The translations under genes were made by a program, and so were the position numbers. DNA of 64,000 nt from Phytophthora quininea (lineage: Eukaryota > Oomycota > Peronosporomycetes > Peronosporales > Peronosporaceae), in contig JAAVTG010000043.1 of NCBI GenBank assembly GCA_011947345.1, positions 682,001-746,000 of the forward strand. Direction: 5' to 3'. Below the pieces are notes generated by a model. It ran no database searches. It was not told where the DNA came from and was given only the letters and a program-made list of their open reading frames with translations. Below, one piece after another: positions 22,776 through 33,688 of the stretch (its first letter is position 1; each line of letters begins with the position of its first letter).

Positions 22776-23863
22776 TTACCCGATAGACTTCCCATTAGAG
22801 CCAAATATCCCCTCCATCTGACGAGGGTCCACCACGGAGCCACCAGTCCGCGGCAGTGGCCACTTTGTTGGTAGCCATGTAAATTGCGGTTGCTGAAGCA
22901 CATCTCGCAGTTCAGGACGCAAATCTAGGAGCTCCAGGCCACAATGGATGTCTCCCAGTACAGCATTGTCTATATTGTGCATACCGTGGATTATTGTTTG
23001 AGTAGTCCGAGGGTACTGTAAAAACCCGTCCAACGCGCTCCAATTTCGCGCGACACAATCACAGAATGCGATGAGAAGGTCCCGTTCTTTACCATTATTC
23101 TCACCAGTGCCCCTTGGCTTCACATCGTCCAGTAGGAGCGGGTGACATGCAGCTAACAAGCTTTGTGCCAACCCGAGGATTTTAGATGAAAGCGTCCACA
23201 CAGAAATCTGTCCTAGTAACAGCATGAACTCCTGTAATAATGACCATTGAAGTGGTTCGATCAGCCGTGGAACGATTCACAGCCATCATCATTTACCTCG
23301 GTCTGGTCTCGATCGTCGCCACCAACTCGTCAGTGTCGCGCCAATGGTGAAAATCGCTTGGGTGGTTCGCCCTGTCCTAAACATGTCGTGGTTAGCGAGG
23401 CAACCCGGCCATGAAGTGTAGACCCAGACATTACCGCATCCTGCGGTTTTAGCAACCTAAATCTGAGACTCTCGCGCTTTTGCAGCCGCCGGTAGCGTTC
23501 TAGCGGTCCATCTTCACTGCTAACTGATTGATCCTCTTCATGAGAACGTAGTTCGCCGAATAGATCATCGCCACGCACATCGAGATGGCAACGCTGGTCC
23601 TGGTTCTACTCTTGGAACGCGTGCGAGATCTGATGCTGCACAAGACGCCGCAGTGTCGAGTCTCCATCAGTAATTTCGCGCCACCCCATGCGAGTCACGC
23701 GATGCGGCACTCGCACGCTGTCAGTCGTTGGTCTTAGCAGTTCGTTCTTGGTCTTCGCGCCGTGCTCCAGAAGTCCCCGTTCGGAAACATCCAAGAGTCC
23801 TTTTGCAGACGGACATCGTTTCAACCACTCAAAACGTTTCAGACCTTTTTGCATTTTAAACAC
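22776..23863 (-). pseudogene. Spliced host-like gene relic, function not recognised
   Basis: Exon 1 runs from ATG at 23863 down to about 23298 in one frame, with two in-frame stops (TAG near 23606, TGA near 23330). A ~65-bp intron follows, with donor GAG|GTAAAT and acceptor TTATTACAG|GAG. Exon 2 (about 23233-22782) continues in the same frame from EFMLLLGQISVW to FGSNGKSIG and then meets a consensus donor GTAAGT. Nothing recognisable continues the gene to the left, where the hAT fragment lies. The unbroken phase across the intron and the two good donors indicate a once-real multi-exon gene. No domain was recognised. If the stops were sequencing errors it could still be a gene fragment. Confidence 0.5.
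23233..23297 (-). other. Predicted spliceosomal intron (~65 bp)
   Basis: On the minus strand GTAAATGATG...TTATTACAG separates two segments that share one reading phase. The length is typical of short oomycete introns. Ends are accurate to a base or two. Confidence 0.5.
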
Positions 23864-25678
23864 TATTTTTACGTTTTGCTGATTCGCTTAGAACAGTTCA
23901 GAAGTCGTCCGAAACTATCCCTAATCCTTCGTAACTTAGAAAAGCGAGATTGGAAACGTGATGGAAGAGTTGTTTTGTGTTGCCACTGAATTGATACTGG
24001 ACAAACACAAAAGCGGCAGCAACACTGAAATCGACTAAGTCCTCAATCCCACAAATATCAGAATCTCGATTGACGCTCGTGCTGCGGCTTTGTCACTTAC
24101 TTCAGTTTCCCCATTTCATGCAAAATGACCAAAACCACCTGCTTGGAGCGGCGACATAGCAAACACAGTTTTTGCAAAATATGGTGAGTTTCCAAACATA
24201 AGACTGGTCTTACGTGTATACGCCGAATACTGGCACTTACATTATCCGGTAGACGTAGCATCGCTCAATTCTGACTCTCCTTTCTGGTCATTTAAAGAAA
24301 TCGCACAATCAATGCTTTATCAATAACGAAAACCTCAAATTTGTTCAGTAGAAATTTGTACAGCGTCGCTAAATTGAAGGTTTTGTTCACATATTTACTA
24401 CAGCAAAACCCTGTACCGCAACCTAAATTGTGGTAAATAGATGGCGCAGCTAAAACTGAAAATGTGATGTAGCAAATCCTCCGTTCTGGCATATGCCATG
24501 GCTCAGGCTGTCAGCCACTAAGCCAGCGAACTGTGTGTGGTACACAGCTGGCGAATGCGGCTTAAGAAGACTCAGCGGGTCGGTCTTATCCGACTCAGCG
24601 AAGTCCAGTCGAGTCTGGCCAGACTTATCGAAGGGTTGACCTCGACTTGGCGAGGGACTAGCCTCAACTTGGCGAGAGACTTGATCTCGACTTGGCGAGC
24701 CCAAGAGCTTTGACCACGAAGGGTCGCAGGGCACGAAGAGCCGTTGTGGCAGAGGTTGTCGTATCCTGACAGCCCAGAATCGTCCACATCGCCAGAATCT
24801 ACATCCACGACTCACCGGTGTGCACCGTGTCGACAGGCTGCGAAGTCAAGAAGCTGCACCCAATTGCAGGTGCCAAGGATGCCAAGGATGTAGGTCTAGT
24901 GATTCCACAGCATGCATGTAGCTAGCATTCGCACAGCAGCTTTCGTTAACTTTCATTCTCAATCAGTTTCCAATTTGCTCTCAACTACGCTCACCGGTTC
25001 CAGCACAACACGGGAGCTACAGCAGAGGACGCCGCGTGTGAGGTAGGAGTAGTAACGGACCATTTCATTGCATATTTGTATAGAAAGGATAGGAAACGGA
25101 AACCCCTTAGAGTTTCCACAGAAGACTACGACATAACTAACAGAGCAGAATTTTCCAAGTCCTAGACAAGTTCACACTCTTCCGGTAAGTCCCTGCACGG
25201 GCTGGATGTCTGCCGTCGTTCCCCAAGAGGCATATGTTGTAGGGGAAGCGACTGGTAGCGCCAAGAGTTAAGGTCGGCCCGGGGAAGGTCAGGTCATTTC
25301 TCGCTACCAGCGAAGACAAATCTCGCCAACTTGGCGAGTCGACGGGTCTCTAACCCAGAACGTCGTTAACCTTCTAGTCGGGCGTACGCTGCGCTCGGTG
25401 ACCTGTAAAAGCGCTCGCGCGCCGACGTCCATCTTTTGGTGTGAAGTCACAGGGTTGAAAAACCGAGGCTGCTAACCTCAGCCAGGCCTGGAGAGATTGG
25501 TAGCTGGCGACTGCGGAGCAATTCCAACGCTGTCCCGAAAGGACCAAATCGCGAAGGGACAACCCTAGCGCAGGCCACACAGAGTCGCCGACCTTAGACT
25601 CGGCGAATTTGGTGTGTGTTTGCGAGGAAGCCAAACTTGACGATTTTGTGTGTTCTCCAATACCACAAAAATAACAAT
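23864..25678. other. No recognisable gene; short quasi-palindromic tandem repeats
   Basis: The word CTC(G/A)ACTTGGCGAG occurs three times at ~22-bp spacing (24641-24654, 24663-24676, 24686-24699). A related GCCAACTTGGCGAG occurs near 25326. The rest has no recognisable domain or structure. Confidence 0.4.
24641..24699. repeat. Three tandem copies of CTCRACTTGGCGAG
   Basis: Three 14-bp units spaced 22-23 bp apart. Each begins CTC and ends GAG, so each is a partial inverted repeat. Confidence 0.75.
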
Positions 25679-25725
25679 AGGGGTTTCAATGTAGCTATTA
25701 ATGAGGATTTTCTTTTGGCAAAAAT
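25679..25725 (+). repeat. Left TIR of Harbinger 3
   Basis: Starts AGGGGTTTCAATGTAGC, preceded by AAT. Pairs with 33689-33736. Confidence 0.85.
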
Positions 25726-26748
25726 AAGCTGAGCAAAAATAAGCCTTCAGAGACGCATTATTTGAAGTAATAACTAGTCCAGCTATTTTTTTCCTTTTTA
25801 CGAAGGTTTTACGAGACGTGTATTTACGACAACTGAGTGGTTGGAAATACTACACCTTCAAACATGGGGCGTCGCACTACAGGTAATGGTGGTGGTGGCC
25901 ACACGTCCTTGCTGCAGAAGCAGTACATGGTTGAATGGTTATTAGTTTCTTTTCAATTCATCATCATTGTCGGAAAGTCAACCGATGAGCGCTCATCGTC
26001 GTTTGGTGGCGCTCAAACAAAATCGCAGGTTTCGACTTGATGGCTGAGTATGTTTATGCGTCGTGTATTAAGGCATTTGCTAAAGAAGGTCAATCTGTTC
26101 CTGCAAAGTATACCTTGAAGTGGGACGCCTACTCTTGCCAGAGCAGGTGGACGTCGTACTTCAAGGTATACAAGAAGACGAAGGCGCGAGTGGACTCACA
26201 AACCGGTTTGGCCTGACACAGCAAGAAGTCGAAAAAGGAAAGACTTTGGAACAAGCAGCAGAGATGGCTTGCCCATATCACTACACTCTGGATAGCCTCT
26301 TTGGGAAGCGACAAAACATCAGCCCATACTCGTCCTTGGACAGCTCTGTCATGGGCGTAAGACCACAGGTTGTGATGGGCCCGTACGATTACAATGGGCC
26401 TGATGGGGGCTATCGCAAGAATGTTCCCTGGGGTTCAACTTGACCCAGACCACGTCGACCCTAGCCCCCCAGTAGGCCCGGGGACGACTCAAGCTCGCAT
26501 ACGCTTGCCAATCAAGGCGAGAGAGTCCGGCCGAGACGCCCCCTGTGCTTCGCCTACTTCTTCTGCAGACGCATCGATCTCAGCACTGGCTTCGATCAAT
26601 CCAGCGACGCTAAACACCTCAAATGTAGCTGTTCGACAAGCTACAAGCTCCACACGTTCGACTAAGGAAGCTGGGTCAGAGAAACCCTCCCAAGTTAGAA
26701 AGCGTGATTTCGCATGTACCTTTCGGAAGTTCAGCGAGAAGAGACTCC

Positions 26749-26753
26749 ATGAC
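26749..26753. repeat. Target duplication ATGAC, left of Copia 1
   Basis: ATGAC here and at 31632-31636 flanks the element exactly. Confidence 0.9.
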
Positions 26754-27141
26754 TAAAGGAAGAGCACTTGAGCAGTAGTTGGCAAAATGCAAAGTGATTC
26801 GATTCAGGTCCTTAGTTCGCAACCGCGTGCTACCTCTAAGCCTGCTACTGGGTATCCTTTACTGGATACACCCTACTGGATTCTCTACTGGATACACAGT
26901 TACCTTACCCAATCAGAGAACGCCACGTCGATGCCCATCCTGTACCTACAATCTTGCACCCACAATAGGTACCCACAATCCTGTACCCACAATCATGGCG
27001 TAATCACTGTGACGTAAACACCGTCCGTAATCACAGGAATGATTGCGGTACCACACAGTGAAGGTCACGCCGACCTCACTGATGACGCGTCCACGTCACA
27101 CGGTCGCTTGGCGAGGCGTCGTCACATCACTCTTGACAACA
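26754..27141 (-). repeat. Copia 1 3' LTR (388 bp)
   Basis: Appears identical to 31244-31631 on visual comparison. On the minus strand it starts TGTTGTCAAGAG and ends CTCTTCCTTTA. The pol frame ends 46 bp inside it. Confidence 0.95.
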
Positions 27142-28739
27142 CTCCCACTCGACTCGTCAGCGACCACGATGCCCAACTTGGTCCTGAGCGCGTCGAACTG
27201 CGGCGCCGCGATTGGCTTCGTCATGATGTCCGCCAGCATGTCGAGTGTCGAAACATACTGCAACACCACTTGACCGTCCTCGACCTTCTCGCGCACAAAG
27301 TGGTAGCGGATGTCGATGTGCTTGGTGCGCTTGTGGAACTCGGGGTTCTTGGCCAACGCGATGGAGCCTTGGTTGTCCTCGTAGATCTTCACCGCTTCAT
27401 CGCTTGCCATCTCGCCCAGCTCGCACAGAAACACCTTGAGCCACACCGCCTCCTGCGTTGCCTCCGACAGCGCCATGTACTCGGCCTCCGTCGACGAGAG
27501 CGCCACCGTGCGCTGCTTCTTGCTCCGCCAGCTGATGCATCCGCCGTTCATCATGAACGCGTAGCCGCTCGCACTCCGTCGAGACTCGATGTCGCCGGCC
27601 CAGTCTGCATCCGAGTAGCCTTGCAGTCCGTCACCGCTGCTCGCTTGAAACACGAGGCCGTGCGTCTTCGTGCCTCGGATGTAGCGGAAGACCCTCTTGA
27701 GCGCCTGCCAGTGTGTCGGACAGGGGTCCGCTGCGAACTGGCTCAGCACTCCCACTGCCGCTGCGAGGTCCGGACGAGTACCAACCATGAGGTACATGAG
27801 GCAGCCCACGGCGTTCCGGTACGGAACATTCGCCATGGTCTCGCCGTGCTTGCAACCTCCTTCGCACATGGCCTTGGTCAGCTTCAGACCCGGATCCTGC
27901 GGCGTCTTCACAGGGTTGCTCTCATCCATCTTGAACTTCTCGAGGATGTCCTTCGCGAACTTGGTCTGCCGCACTGACACCTTCCCAGTCGCCACATCTT
28001 GCTCGATCTCCATACCGAGGAAGTACTTGAGCTGGCCCATGTCAGTCATCTCGAAGCGGTCACTCAGCGCCTGCTTCGTGTCCTTCAGCATCCAGTCGCT
28101 GCTGCTCGCGAGGACCAGATCGTCCACGTACAGCGCCACGAACATCATGTCGTGACCGTCCCGCTTCAGGTAGATGCAGTGGTCGGACTCGCACTTCTTG
28201 AACCCGAGCTTCAGCATGAACTCGTCGATCGTCTTGTTCCACATCCGCGGCGACTGCTTCAGGCCGTACAGCGAACGCTTGAGCCTGCACACGTAGTCGG
28301 GTCGATCTCCATCCACGTATCCGTCCGGCTGCGCCATGTAGATGTCCTCGTCCAGCAAGCCGTTGAGGAACGCGGTCTTCACATCCATCTGATGCACCGT
28401 GAGCTTGTACTTGGCCGCCAGACTGAGCAGCACACGGATCGACGTGAACTTGGCCACCGGCGCGAACGTCTCGTCGTAGTCGATGCCGTACTTCTGCGAG
28501 AATCCCTTCGTCACCAGTCGCGCCTTGAACCGCTCGATCTCTCCAGACTGGTTCTCCTTCACGCGGAACACCCATCTGCAGCCGATCGCCTTGCGTCCCT
28601 TCGGCAATGGCACCAGGATCCACGTCTCGTTCTTGCGGAGCGACTCCACCTCCGAGTCGCACGCTTCCTTCCACTTGTCTGCGTCGCTGGATTCCATCGC
28701 CGACTTGAACGTCGTCGGCATCTCTCCCACTGAATCCAC
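27096..28739 (-). pseudogene. Copia 1 RT and RNase H region
   Basis: This frame holds the RT (RWVFRVKENQSGEIERFKAR, YGIDYDETFAPV, the catalytic YVDDLVLAS) and Copia RNase H (YSDADWAGD, SSTEAEYMAL, YEDNQGS), ending TTPRQATV 46 bp inside the 3' LTR. These domains copy element RNA into DNA and degrade the template. In this copy the first ATG in frame is MDSVGEMP. The preceding linker that Copia 2 has in frame (…KEDFEAAYVV) is broken by a one-base deletion near 28752, and the integrase-RT frame change shared with Copia 2 lies further upstream. All RT/RH catalytic residues are intact. Confidence 0.85.
27142..27150 (-). promoter_or_regulatory. Copia 1 polypurine tract
   Basis: GAGTGGGAG on the minus strand lies directly against the TGTTG start of the 3' LTR. 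This is where plus-strand DNA synthesis is primed. It lies inside the coding frame. Confidence 0.85.
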
Positions 28740-28949
28740 GACGTACGCAGCCCGAAGTCTTCCTTCGCTTGAGCTGCGGCAGACATCTCCTCCAGCGGCT
28801 GCTGTCGACGCGGCACCGCATACCGCTTGGCGCTCGGGATCTCCACTGCTTCCTCGAGCGACTGTGTGCGCGGGTGTCGCTTGCTGCCGGGCTCAAAGTC
28901 TTGATTCCGCGCAGCTTCTTCTTCGTTCTCATCCGATCCGGACCGAGCC

Positions 28950-31239
28950 CCTCATCCGTGGTGTCTTCGTCATCATCTGTCGGAAGACCCACCACCATCT
29001 CCTTCGAAGCGTAGTCGCGTCTCCCACCGTCGAAGACGTCTTCCATGAACTGCGCGTCGCGGCTCACCAACACGCGACCACTCTCGATCTCCTCGAACCG
29101 ATACGCCTTCTCGTGCTCCGAGTACCCGAGGAAACGACAGCGCACCGACCGAGCGTCGAACTTCGATCGCTTCTCCTTCGGCACGTGCACGTACGCGTGG
29201 CACCCGAACACCTTGAGGTTCGCCAGCAAAGGCTTCTTGCCGGTCCAAACGTGGTGCGGCGACTTGTCGTGGCTGATGGCGCGCGTCGGACACCGGTTGC
29301 GGAGGAACGTGGCCGTCATCACCGCTTCTCCCCAGTATTCCTTCGACAACCCGGCGTGTTCCAGCATGCAACGCGCACACTCCACCAGCGTCCGGTTCAT
29401 CCGCTCCGCCACTCCGTTCAGCTGAGGCGTGTACGGCGGCGTGAACTTCTGCTCGATGCCGCGATCCGCACACAACTTGGCCATCGTACCCGAAGTGTAC
29501 TCGCCGCCGTTGTCACTCCGGAGCGTCTTCACTCGCTTGCCGGTCTGCGTCTCAGCCAACGCGACGAACGCAGCGAACTTGGCAGCCACCTCCGACTTGT
29601 TCCGAAGCAGGTACACCACACAGAAGTGCGACTTGTCATCGATGAACGTGACGAAGTAGCGCTTGCCTCCGAACGTCGCCGTCTGCATCGGACCGCACAC
29701 ATCGCTGTGGACCACTTCCAGCACTTGCTTCGCACGGTTCGGCGACGACTTCATGAAGCTCACTCGCGTTTGCTTGCCGAGTGCGCATCCGTCGCACACC
29801 TCCCACTGCTTCACCGACATCATGGGGATGCCAGTGCCGTAGCCCTTCTTCACGATGGCGTCGAGACCGCCATGGCCGATGTGACCAAGTCGAAGGTGCC
29901 AGAGGTACGACGTGGTGTCCCCTTGGCGATCCTTCGAGCTTGCCGCATTGGCCTCGTCAGCAGGCGTCCTCGGTGTCATGCAGAGTTTGAACAGTCCCTT
30001 TCCTTCACGAGCGCCGAGCTTCCACTTGACACCCTTCGTTTCCGCGAAGCACCCGTCGCTCTCGAAGGTCACTGGCCCAACGTCCTTGGTGAAGCGGCCG
30101 ACTGAGAACAGGTTGCGCGATAGCTTCGGGATGTGCCACACACCCGTGAGCACACCCTTCTTCATGCCGCGCGGAGTCTTCATCGACATCACGATGTCGC
30201 CGCTTCCCACTGCCTGCACCACACCGTCGTCCGCCAGATGCACGTCCACCGGAGAGATCTTCTTGTAGTTCTTCATGTACTCCTTCGAGTACGTCATGTG
30301 CTGCGTCGCACCCGAGTCGACCAGCCACATGCCACTCGGCTTGGAGGCACCCGCGTCGCCACCAACCGAGAAGAGGAAGTCGCCAGAGTCGTCTTCACAC
30401 TGCGCGACGTTCGCTCGTTGCGGCCTCTGCCGCTCCCCGTTCTCGCGGATCCGCACCGGACACTTGGCGATCCAATGTCCATGCTCGCCGCAGTAATGAC
30501 AGGCGCTCGTCCTCTGCGCTTGCGCCTGCCGTCCCTTGCGCTTCCCGTTGTCGCTTGTCATGAACGCTTGACCTTGAGCGTGCGCGGTTCCGTCAGCACC
30601 GCCACCTTGTTCCTTGCGCTTCATGTCCTCGTGTAGGAGCCGAGACGTCACGAGCTCCCACGTCAGCGTGTCGGAACGCGATTCCAACGCCGTGATGAGG
30701 AACTGGTACGACTCGCTCAGACTGGCAAGAAGCGTGATCACCAAGTCGTCCTCGCTGACTGCAGCGCCGACCGCGTCGAGCTGCTCCGCCAGCGTCTTGA
30801 GCTTGTTGATGTGCTCCAGCACATCATCACCTTCGTCCATCGTCGTAGTGAAGAACCGTCGACGAAGAAAGAGCTTGTTCGCCAGGCTCTTCTTCTCGAA
30901 GTGTCCTTCCAGTCTTGACCATGCATCATGCGCGTCCTTCGCCGACCGCACCAGCGGCAGCTGCGAGTCCTCCATCGCGAGACAGACGATCGCCAGCGCC
31001 TCGCGCGACTTCTTGCGAAACATCGCTTGATCCGCCGCGGTCTGGCACTGCTCGAGCTTCACTTCCCCACTCGTCACTTCCCACAGTTCGCGCTCCTCGA
31101 GCACCATCTGCATCTTGAACTTCCATGTGTGGAAGTTGGTTCCGTCGAACTTGTTGATGCGGGCGGTCGCGGTCGGGGCGGCGTCCATGGCGAAGGCGTA
31201 GTCGGGGTCTTGGTCAGGGAAGACGGGGCTTGGGCTCAT
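28950..31239 (-). CDS. Copia 1 gag-protease-integrase
   Basis: Starts MSPSPVFPDQD, 4 bp after the 5' LTR. The frame stays open to 28060, but recognisable protein ends near 28950. Order by residue: gag (UBN2-type, ~30-215), CCHC knuckle (Cys 247 to Cys 260), protease active site DSG (308-310), GAG pre-integrase with HHCC zinc site (His 448, His 453, Cys 482, Cys 485), integrase core Asp 513, Asp 576 and Glu 612. The ~130 residues after the core are Copia-like up to an acidic linker (TDDDEDTTDEG), where the frame must change to reach RT. The products are capsid protein, protease and the integrase that inserts new copies. Confidence 0.93.
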
Positions 31240-31243
31240 AACC
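31231..31243 (-). promoter_or_regulatory. Copia 1 primer-binding site (anticodon-arm of initiator tRNA-Met)
   Basis: The + strand here reads TGGGCTCATAACC. This resembles the anticodon arm of initiator tRNA-Met (GGGCUCAUAACC in yeast, from memory), so the minus-strand RNA can pair with a tRNA cut in its anticodon loop, as in Drosophila copia. It abuts the LTR, and the gag ATG (31237-31239) lies within it. Confidence 0.75.
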
Positions 31244-31631
31244 TAAAGGAAGAGCACTTGAGCAGTAGTTGGCAAAATGCAAAGTGATTCGATTCAGGTC
31301 CTTAGTTCGCAACCGCGTGCTACCTCTAAGCCTGCTACTGGGTATCCTTTACTGGATACACCCTACTGGATTCTCTACTGGATACACAGTTACCTTACCC
31401 AATCAGAGAACGCCACGTCGATGCCCATCCTGTACCTACAATCTTGCACCCACAATAGGTACCCACAATCCTGTACCCACAATCATGGCGTAATCACTGT
31501 GACGTAAACACCGTCCGTAATCACAGGAATGATTGCGGTACCACACAGTGAAGGTCACGCCGACCTCACTGATGACGCGTCCACGTCACACGGTCGCTTG
31601 GCGAGGCGTCGTCACATCACTCTTGACAACA
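31244..31631 (-). repeat. Copia 1 5' LTR (388 bp)
   Basis: Looks identical to 26754-27141. Followed by the target duplication ATGAC at 31632-31636. Confidence 0.95.
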
Positions 31632-32196
31632 ATGACGAGGCAAGATGGCGCCGAGACGAGTTAGCTGAAGCCAAGGCTAACAAGAAAGCTGACCAAGAAT
31701 GCAAGCAACAGGAACGAGAAGACAAGAAGGTTGAGTGCGCGCTTCGGTTCAAAGAATCGCAGTCATGGCCGCGCAAGGACATTTTTCTGAAGCTGTTGGA
31801 ACGTGGGCGGACTGAGGAAGAAGCGCTGGCCTTGTTGACAAGGTTGCGCCGATCTAAAAAAATTGAAAACTTAAAAATGTCATCGTGCGGGTGTTTCTGC
31901 GCAAATTGTCTGTGCTGGAAGTGTATCCGCCATAGTCAACCTGCTGGTATCTACCACTAGAAAGGAGGTCACATTCATAAAAGACATAAAGTCGAAAACC
32001 CTTTGCCTGTCATGTAGTGTCATCACATACCTATAGTACTACCCCAACGCAACTAGCTCCACGACGACACCAGCGCTACACGCGGGCCATAGACCCGTGG
32101 TCGTGAAAACTGTAACTCGGTCACTGCGTACTCGTACGGCGCTGGTACGGACGCACGCCGCTCCACACAGATTAATACCAATCAACCACGGAGGCG

Positions 32197-33395
32197 TCAT
32201 CGGGAAACTTGTATCTCGACAACCTGAAATTTAAATGCCGTGAAGAACGACAGCTTTGACTTGCTCCTGAAAAATTCACCTTCATCCGTCTCCGTTGTGC
32301 TCAGCAGCATGTCATCGTACGCATCATCAGCATCGTTGACATCACCGTTTACATTGTCGAAGGGATCCACATCGTGGTTCGACAAAGCGAAGTTATACAG
32401 TATCGCACACGCCATGCATTGCTCGTTGACCCACGCGAAATCTACTTCGACGCATATTTGCGTCGATATACTTTTAAAACGGCCTATCTATTCGTCAGCA
32501 ACCTGATGCAATTTTCATTTACAAAACGAGCCGATTCTAGTATCGTGTTGCAAACCGAGTTTTTGGGCAACACCGCTATTGTTTTTTTATAAGGGACGAG
32601 CATACGACCAGTAAGCTGGTAGCCTAAGTCACCCACAAGACATTACTTTGGCGAGAAAAATTTCCGGCTCCGCTGAGACGCGTGACTTTGAGAAAACTGT
32701 GGAATCTGCACATGATCCTGGCCATCCGACTAGCGCGTATATAATACGTTTGTCTTCCGCACAAGCAATCATGATGTTGATGGAGTAACACTTCTTCCGA
32801 TTAAAGTATGCTTCACCCTCGATGCCAGGTTTCTGTCCAAAGTTAAAGTCGGTGCCATCTACGAAACTCACGGCTTTTTTCATGCCATATCGCTCACCAT
32901 AGAAGGTAAATGTTATCTGGCTAATCTGTGAACGAGGCCACACCACGTACTGATTGTAACAACTCAGCAGTGCAGCAACTACACGCTTTGCGTACAATGT
33001 CACGGTTCCTGTTTCTAATCCATAGAATCTAGCTATCCATCCGACTGAACCGCCATTGCCGTACATGCCTAGTCGTTCAAGTGTAGCAGCTAGCTGGATC
33101 TGCACTGGCCTTAGTGAATTTTGGCTACGACTCGAGAAAACAGAGCCTCTTGCAATTTGCTGCATTACAAGCTCTGCAAAAACGACTTTCTCAATGCGAA
33201 GTGCTTGCCTAAACTCGGCTCAGGAAGTCGAGAGACTATTTCGGAGTAGTAAATACTCTTCTCGATTGGTGTGGGTGGCGACAATGTCCGGACATTTGAC
33301 AAAAACGCTATCCATGTCATAAAATTGTTCGTTTGCACAGTTATCCAATCTTCTTCAGCTGACTTCCAGCTCACCGTCATGGCATAAACTCCCAT
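32197..33395 (-). pseudogene. Harbinger 3 DDE transposase, decayed
   Basis: Possible start MGVYAMTVSW (33395). After a frame change near 33226 it runs FRQALRIEKVVFAEL and ATLERLGMYGNGGSVG (helix-turn-helix region). The core follows: SFVDGTDFNFGQKPGIEG (first Asp), NRKKCYSINIMI and LVGWPGSCADSTVF (second Asp). After another frame change come GYQLTGRMLVPYKK and ARFVNENCIRLLTNR with the catalytic Glu. A TAG stands where Trp is usual. A last frame holds WVNEQCMACAILYNFALSNH, the C-terminal block. Three frameshifts and one stop. This is the DDE_4 fold of PIF/Harbinger-ISL2EU relatives and is distinct from the transposase of Harbinger 1. Confidence 0.8.
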
Positions 33396-33688
33396 CGTAT
33401 AAAACTGTTTACCCAGGTGAGCATTTTCTTGCGGTCACTAGACGACATCATACTTTCTCCACCCGAGGATTCGTACGGACTGACTGCTTTATCTGGCATG
33501 TCAACACTGGTCTGGATGACAACCTCTACTTCGCGCGGGCTACTTGGCCTGCTATGCGCTGGTCAGAGGCAGGTGATGAGAGGCCATTGGCTACGTGAGA
33601 TGAAATGAGGGGTAGTATCTTTGTTGTACTAATAATTATTAGTACGTTTCAAAGTTATTCGTTTTGATCGCTGGCATTAAAAATAGAA

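Larger units (their letters stand above)
26754..31631 (-). mobile_element. Copia 1, full-length Ty1/Copia retrotransposon (4878 bp)
   Basis: Two 388-bp LTRs, a priming site, a polypurine tract and a complete gag-pol order (gag, protease, integrase, RT, RNase H) on the minus strand, with 5-bp target duplication ATGAC. It lies inside the Myb-like gene of Harbinger 3. LTRs that look identical imply a recent insertion. It differs from Copia 2 by a few substitutions and one missing base near 28752. Confidence 0.97.
25864..31960 (+). pseudogene. Harbinger 3 Myb/SANT-like gene, interrupted by Copia 1
   Basis: Two parts: 25864-26753 and 31637-31960. The start is MGRRTTGNGGGGHTSLLQKQ. Later blocks are ASCIKAFAKEGQSVPAKYTL, QSRWTSYFKVYKKTKA, then after a frame change FGLTQQEVEKGKTLEQAAEM and YHYTLDSLFGKRQNISPY. 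After another frame change a proline/serine-rich linker ends KFSEKRLHD at the Copia boundary. Beyond the Copia the same frame resumes with EARWRRDELAEAKANKKADQ, a charged coiled-coil-like tail. The W and RW spacing and the NxSPYSSLDS block fit the Myb/SANT-like accessory proteins of oomycete Harbingers. Besides the insertion there are at least two older frameshifts. The last ~25 codons before 31960 may be read-through. Confidence 0.7.

Noticed and set aside
24500..25640. Possible LTR with ends near TGTGTGTGGTACACAG and GGTGTGTGTTTGCG
   Set aside because: No second copy, no target duplication and no terminal match strong enough to support it.
27039..27977. 312-codon + strand open frame (and its twin at 36347-37285)
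   Set aside because: Antisense of Copia RNase H. Present only because the opposite strand is coding.
28483..30105. 540-codon open frame on the + strand across Copia 1 (and the 413-codon counterpart 38173-39414)
   Set aside because: Exact antisense of the gag-integrase coding sequence. His/Arg/Leu-rich composition comes from the codon pattern of the other strand.
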